Shown here: positions 13,332 through 16,246 of the stretch, piece by piece
How positions within the stretch are numbered: position 1 is the first letter of the stretch
How the letters are laid out: each line of letters opens with the position of its first letter
Assembly (NCBI GenBank): GCA_964551975.1
Contig: CAZKFI010000058.1
Coordinates: forward strand, 1 to 16,246
Length of the DNA: 16,246 nt
From: REEB426 sp964551975
Lineage (GTDB): Bacteria; Actinomycetota; Actinomycetes; S36-B12
Direction of reading: 5' to 3'
The notes under the pieces: model-generated
Databases searched by the model: none
Seen by the model: the letters and a program-made list of their open reading frames with translations, nothing else
Told to the model about the DNA's origin: nothing
Program-made: the position numbers and the translations under genes

Positions 13332-14585
13332 TCATTGATTGATATCACGCAGGCTCTTCAGGGCCAGCACTCCGATAACTACCAGCGTCAGCAGCAGCCA
13401 CATCACCAGCAGCACCGGCCGAACACCCGTTTGCTCGGCAGCGACTCCGGTGATCAGCATCGATACCGGTGGCAGTGCATAAAACATCGCTGTTTGAATG
13501 CCATAGACGCGCCCCTGCGCATCGGGGTCGACCCGGCGTTGCACGACGGTATTCATCAGCGGCTGCATCGGCCCCCACACCAATCCCAGGGCAAAACCGG
13601 CAGCCACCATGAAGGGCAGCGGCGGTAGCAGGGCCAAGCCCAGGTAGCCAATGACCGTTCCCACGAGCACCGAGCGACCAATGGTCAGCCGGGTCATCCG
13701 CTGCGCGAGCCAGCTATAGCCGAAGGCGCCCAAGATGGTCCCTCCGGACAGTGCTGCCAGCACTACGCCAAGTGATTCCGGTCGACTGATGGCCTGGAAG
13801 TGCGCTGGGAGCAATACCGTCTCCGTTGGCAGGTAGATGCCTGCAAGTACGGTCACCGACAGCAGTAGCGCTCGCAGTGCATGGTCATGCCAGATGATGC
13901 GAATGCCCAGAATCGCGTTCTGCCACAGAGAAGGATGTGCCTCACCTGCTTCGTCACGCGCCGCCTTGGCGAGTTGCCCAGCATCTTGCACTCGCAGGAA
14001 GCCGATCAACGTGGCAGCGACGACGAATGCAGCGCACGGCACCCAGAACGCCGCCGTCGCACCAAGCGATGCAATGAGCAGGGCGCCGACGAGTGGGCCA
14101 ATGACCCATCCCACGCTGAACACACCTTCATGGATGCCGTTCAGACGAGTGACCGACATCCCGCTGGCCTCGGCGACATCGGGGATCAACGCCTTGCGCG
14201 CGGTATATCCCGCCGGGTCAAAGACCGCACCGAGGACTGCAAGTCCGATGATCCAGGGCAATGTCAGCTCGGTGAACACCGCAACAATCGGAATCGCTGC
14301 AACCGAGATCCCGGACAGAACATCCGAAATGATGCTGACGATGCGTCGCCCGAAGTGATCCACCGCCCACCCGGCCAGTGGTGCTGCGAGAAGTCCTGGG
14401 AGTGCAGATACCGCAGCCACCACACCTGCCGCCGCCACTGACCCAGTTCGCTCAAGGACCAGCCAGGGAATGGCGATCGTCACCACGCCGTTGGCGATAC
14501 CCGAAACCAGGTTCGTGATCTCAAGCAGCCCAATCGGTAGCCAGCGAAGACGTGTGCCAGTTCGCCCCTGGGCGTGTGCGGTCAC
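13332..14585 (-). CDS. MFS permease
   Basis: The protein is 417 aa with about 12 TM helices. The MFS motif A is G-W-A-V-D-H-F-G-R-R (72-81) between helices 2 and 3. P-D-V-A-E-A-S-G-M-S-V-T-R-L-N-G in the middle of the N-half and Q-G-R-V-Y-G-I-Q near 362-369 are typical of the EntS/'transmembrane secretion effector' type of exporter. It should export a small molecule by proton antiport; the substrate is unknown. The GTG at 14585 has no good ribosome binding site; AAATCT lies 6 nt upstream and only partly matches TANNNT. It is the first gene of an operon with the ICMT-like gene and is divergent from phzF (95-nt gap). Confidence 0.9.
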   Translation of the reverse strand: MTAHAQGRTGTRLRWLPIGLLEITNLVSGIANGVVTIAIPWLVLERTGSVAAAGVVAAVSALPGLLAAPLAGWAVDHFGRRIVSIISDVLSGISVAAIPIVAVFTELTLPWIIGLAVLGAVFDPAGYTARKALIPDVAEASGMSVTRLNGIHEGVFSVGWVIGPLVGALLIASLGATAAFWVPCAAFVVAATLIGFLRVQDAGQLAKAARDEAGEAHPSLWQNAILGIRIIWHDHALRALLLSVTVLAGIYLPTETVLLPAHFQAISRPESLGVVLAALSGGTILGAFGYSWLAQRMTRLTIGRSVLVGTVIGYLGLALLPPLPFMVAAGFALGLVWGPMQPLMNTVVQRRVDPDAQGRVYGIQTAMFYALPPVSMLITGVAAEQTGVRPVLLVMWLLLTLVVIGVLALKSLRDINQ

Positions 14586-14680
14586 CGTCCTAGATTTCCA
14601 GAGAACAGGGGCATCACGCGCGGTAGGTTCACTGCGAATGCGTCCCCGGACCGTGCTAGGGCAAGGAGAGGAACCCAGCG

Positions 14681-15514
14681 ATGCCCCATCACCCGTTCCA
14701 GCAGGTTGATGTCTTCACGGATCAACCGCTCATGGGCAATCCCGTGGCGGTTGTGCAGGAGGCTGAAGGATTGAGCACCCAGGACATGCACGCGTTCACG
14801 AGTTGGACCAACCTCTCCGAGGCGACCTTCGTGCTTGCACCCACCGATCCACGCGCTGACTACCGAGTGCGAATCTTCTGCCCAGGGCGAGAACTCCCCT
14901 TCGCCGGACACCCGACACTGGGAACCTGCCACGCCTGGCTGGAGGCGGGCGGCGAACCTTCATCTGATGTCATCCTGCAAGAGTGTGGTGCCGGTCTGGT
15001 GCGCATCCGCCGCTCTGCCGAGGTACTCGCCTTTGCTGCACCACCACTGCAACGCAGCGGACCCCTCTCCTCAGATGAGGTAGACCGCATTGCCGCCGGA
15101 CTGGGCTTACAACGCCAAGACATCGTGGATCACCAATGGTGCGACAACGGTCCGGGCTGCCAGGCCGTCCTCCTCGAGTCTGCCGAACAGGTGCTTGCAC
15201 TCAAGCCCGATCCGCAGATCCTGGCCGACCTTGATGTCGGGGTTATCGGCCCCCATGTCATCGGAGACGTCGACTTCGAGGTCCGTGCATTTTTCCCCGG
15301 CAACAGCGGCCTGACCGAGGATCCCGTCACCGGATCCCTCAATGCCGCGCTCGCCCAGTGGCTCATCGGCAGCGGCCGTGCACCGGATTCATACCTCGCC
15401 GCGCAGGGCACTGTCCTGGGCAGAGCGGGTCGCGTTCACATCACCCGCGACGACACAGATATCTGGGTCGGTGGGGTCTGCACCACCGTTCTCAAGGGTG
15501 TGGCGCTGATCTAA
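14681..15514 (+). CDS. PhzF family phenazine-biosynthesis-like isomerase
   Basis: The protein is 277 aa, a pseudo-dimeric diaminopimelate-epimerase-fold protein. The opening F-Q-Q-V-D-V-F-T-D-Q-P-L-M-G-N-P-V-A-V-V is diagnostic. E47 in N-L-S-E-A-T-F-V corresponds to the catalytic Glu of PhzF. F-A-G-H-P-T-L-G-T (75-82) and E-D-P-V-T-G-S-L-N (213-221, with D214) complete the site. No other phenazine genes are nearby, so a role in isomerising another metabolite, or in an uncharacterised small-molecule pathway, is more likely than phenazine synthesis. ATG 14681 is preceded by AAGGAGAGG, ending 9 nt upstream, a strong ribosome binding site. It is a single gene. Confidence 0.93.
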   Translation: MPHHPFQQVDVFTDQPLMGNPVAVVQEAEGLSTQDMHAFTSWTNLSEATFVLAPTDPRADYRVRIFCPGRELPFAGHPTLGTCHAWLEAGGEPSSDVILQECGAGLVRIRRSAEVLAFAAPPLQRSGPLSSDEVDRIAAGLGLQRQDIVDHQWCDNGPGCQAVLLESAEQVLALKPDPQILADLDVGVIGPHVIGDVDFEVRAFFPGNSGLTEDPVTGSLNAALAQWLIGSGRAPDSYLAAQGTVLGRAGRVHITRDDTDIWVGGVCTTVLKGVALI

Positions 15515-15674
15515 GGTCTCAGTCCGCAAATCATGAATCGGAGTCCTTCGGGCACTACTCAGCGAACGACCTGTCACCTGGACGCTACGCGTCACCATCC
15601 GGGATAGACCCTCTCGATACCTCGTCCTGCGCACTGTCGGTTGAGGTACACCACTCACCTACACCTGAAGTCAA
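15515..15674. other. Gap between convergent phzF and collagen-like genes
   Basis: This 160-nt stretch separates the two stop codons. I see only a weak 5-bp stem (GACGC-TAC-GCGTC, near 15582-15594) and no long perfect hairpin of the type found at the other two convergent or terminal sites. No gene is supported. Confidence 0.5.
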
Positions 15675-16246
15675 CTAGGCACCGGCGTAGGTCACCGTCA
15701 GGATCACAGATGCGATTCCGGGGCGGGCGGGGCCACTGGATGCAACTGCCGCCAGCAGCTGCATCCCGGTGTCTGCCGAGGACCATTTGATCTCGAAGTA
15801 GTCACCGGCTGAGGCAACGACCATGTAGTTCCAGGCCGCAATGAACTTCTGAGTTGTGGTACCGCTCAGCGTTTGCCGTGAGTTCGTCCACGAGACGTTC
15901 GTACCATTCTTGGCCAACCAGATGTCGATCTCGTCATCTCCGGCGTCGGTCTTATCAATCTGTGCCGCAAACTGGATGTTATACACGCCTGCATTGGCCA
16001 ACGTGATGCGTGACGAACTGACGATCGAGACGCCATTGGCCACGACACCGTTGACTCCATTGGTGACTTCATTGAAAGTCATCGACATCGCCGTATTGGC
16101 CACAGGGTTGGTCTGCGTCGTGGTGTCGTAGAAGGAGCCGTAGTAACTGGGAGATGCGGGGCCTGTTGCACCTGCAGGACCAGTGGCACCCGCAGGACCC
16201 GTCGCACCCGTCGCACCGGCAGGACCCGTCGCACCCGTCGCACCGG
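15675..16246 (-). CDS. Collagen-like repeat protein with C-terminal head domain (5' truncated)
   Basis: Reading from the right edge, the minus strand is open for 189 codons to TAG at 15675-15677. The visible N-terminal part is collagen-like: about ten Gly-x-y triplets of G-A-T and G-P-A type. The C-terminal ~155 residues start at P-S-Y-Y-G-S-F-Y-D-T-T-T-Q-T-N and include R-I-T-L-A-N-A-G-V-Y-N-I-Q-F and I-D-I-W-L-A-K-N-G-T-N-V-S-W. Y-F-E-I-K-W-S-S-A-D lies near the end. This is a jelly-roll (C1q/TNF or BclA-C-like) trimerising head as found on phage tail fibres and bacterial surface collagen-like proteins. The start is outside the window; an internal GTG at 16103 is not the start because the frame continues upstream. 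Function is adhesion or receptor binding by inference. Confidence 0.85.
   Translation of the reverse strand, partial: GATGATGPAGATGATGPAGATGPAGATGPASPSYYGSFYDTTTQTNPVANTAMSMTFNEVTNGVNGVVANGVSIVSSSRITLANAGVYNIQFAAQIDKTDAGDDEIDIWLAKNGTNVSWTNSRQTLSGTTTQKFIAAWNYMVVASAGDYFEIKWSSADTGMQLLAAVASSGPARPGIASVILTVTYAGA
16192..16245. repeat. Two exact 27-bp tandem repeats coding Gly-x-y triplets
   Basis: Units 16192-16218 and 16219-16245 are identical, each encoding three collagen triplets on the minus strand (G-A-T, G-A-T, G-P-A). A degenerate copy precedes them at 16165-16191. The array continues beyond the window edge, and its length is likely variable between strains. Confidence 0.85.

Noticed and set aside
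12897..13628. Plus-strand 243-codon frame across the methyltransferase and MFS genes
   Set aside because: It spans the antisense of two genuine genes and their intergenic gap, with biased composition and no domain.
14681..15514. Phenazine biosynthesis locus
   Set aside because: Only a PhzF-fold isomerase is present; no phzA-E or G-like genes are nearby, and PhzF relatives are widespread outside phenazine pathways.
15389..15658. Minus-strand 89-codon frame in and after phzF
   Set aside because: Two thirds are the phzF antisense, it has no ribosome binding site and its composition is Arg/Thr-rich; not supported as a gene.
16165..16246. Short direct repeats at the right edge resembling a CRISPR or satellite
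   Set aside because: The 27-bp units are contiguous, in frame and encode Gly-x-y triplets of an open reading frame; there are no spacers.

Overview
The window reads as chromosomal DNA of an actinobacterium (Actinomycetota) with a GC content of about 60% judged by eye. The evidence is the protein families (pirin, a lipoprotein trypsin-like protease with a PDZ domain, a membrane-fused molybdopterin oxidoreductase, an actinobacterial-type MFS permease), Gly/Ala-rich codon use, frequent GTG starts, and a mix of Shine-Dalgarno-led genes with genes that look leaderless (TANNNT, exactly 6 nt, then the start codon). I cannot name the genus; a planktonic freshwater lineage is a guess. There are no tRNA, rRNA, CRISPR or transposase signals, and genes are tightly packed on both strands.

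Layout. 1-131: 3' end of a secreted or surface protein. 154-199: perfect 20-bp hairpin. 224-1778: glutathione peroxidase (-) and pirin (+), divergent around an 18-bp operator-like palindrome. 1951-2334: small secreted protein (+), facing, across a perfect 23-bp hairpin, a lipoprotein serine protease (-). A one-TM small protein and a DUF554 membrane protein (both -) follow. 5190-5207: a perfect copy of the same operator, between DUF554 (-) and a DODA-type extradiol dioxygenase (+). 6147-8934: a small 4-TM protein, a Na+/Ca2+-exchanger-family protein and a secreted endonuclease/exonuclease/phosphatase (all +). 8941-12212: a DUF1295 membrane enzyme, a molybdopterin oxidoreductase and an SDR (all -). 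12300-12860: RNA 2',3'-cyclic phosphodiesterase (+), sharing its stop palindrome with an isoprenylcysteine-methyltransferase-like protein (-), which lies behind an MFS permease. 14681-15514: PhzF-family isomerase (+). 15675 to the end: collagen-like repeats joined to a C-terminal head domain (-), running off the window.

Functional reading. Most genes are ordinary accessory housekeeping. The most interesting link is regulatory. The palindrome TAGTTGA-N4-TCAACTA occurs twice, at divergent promoters of glutathione peroxidase/pirin and DUF554/DODA dioxygenase. This suggests a small regulon, probably under a MarR-type repressor encoded elsewhere, for oxidative or aromatic/quinone stress. The window edges carry surface or phage-like protein modules (an Ig-like tail on the left, collagen-like on the right). 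I found no convincing multi-gene novel defence or mobile system.
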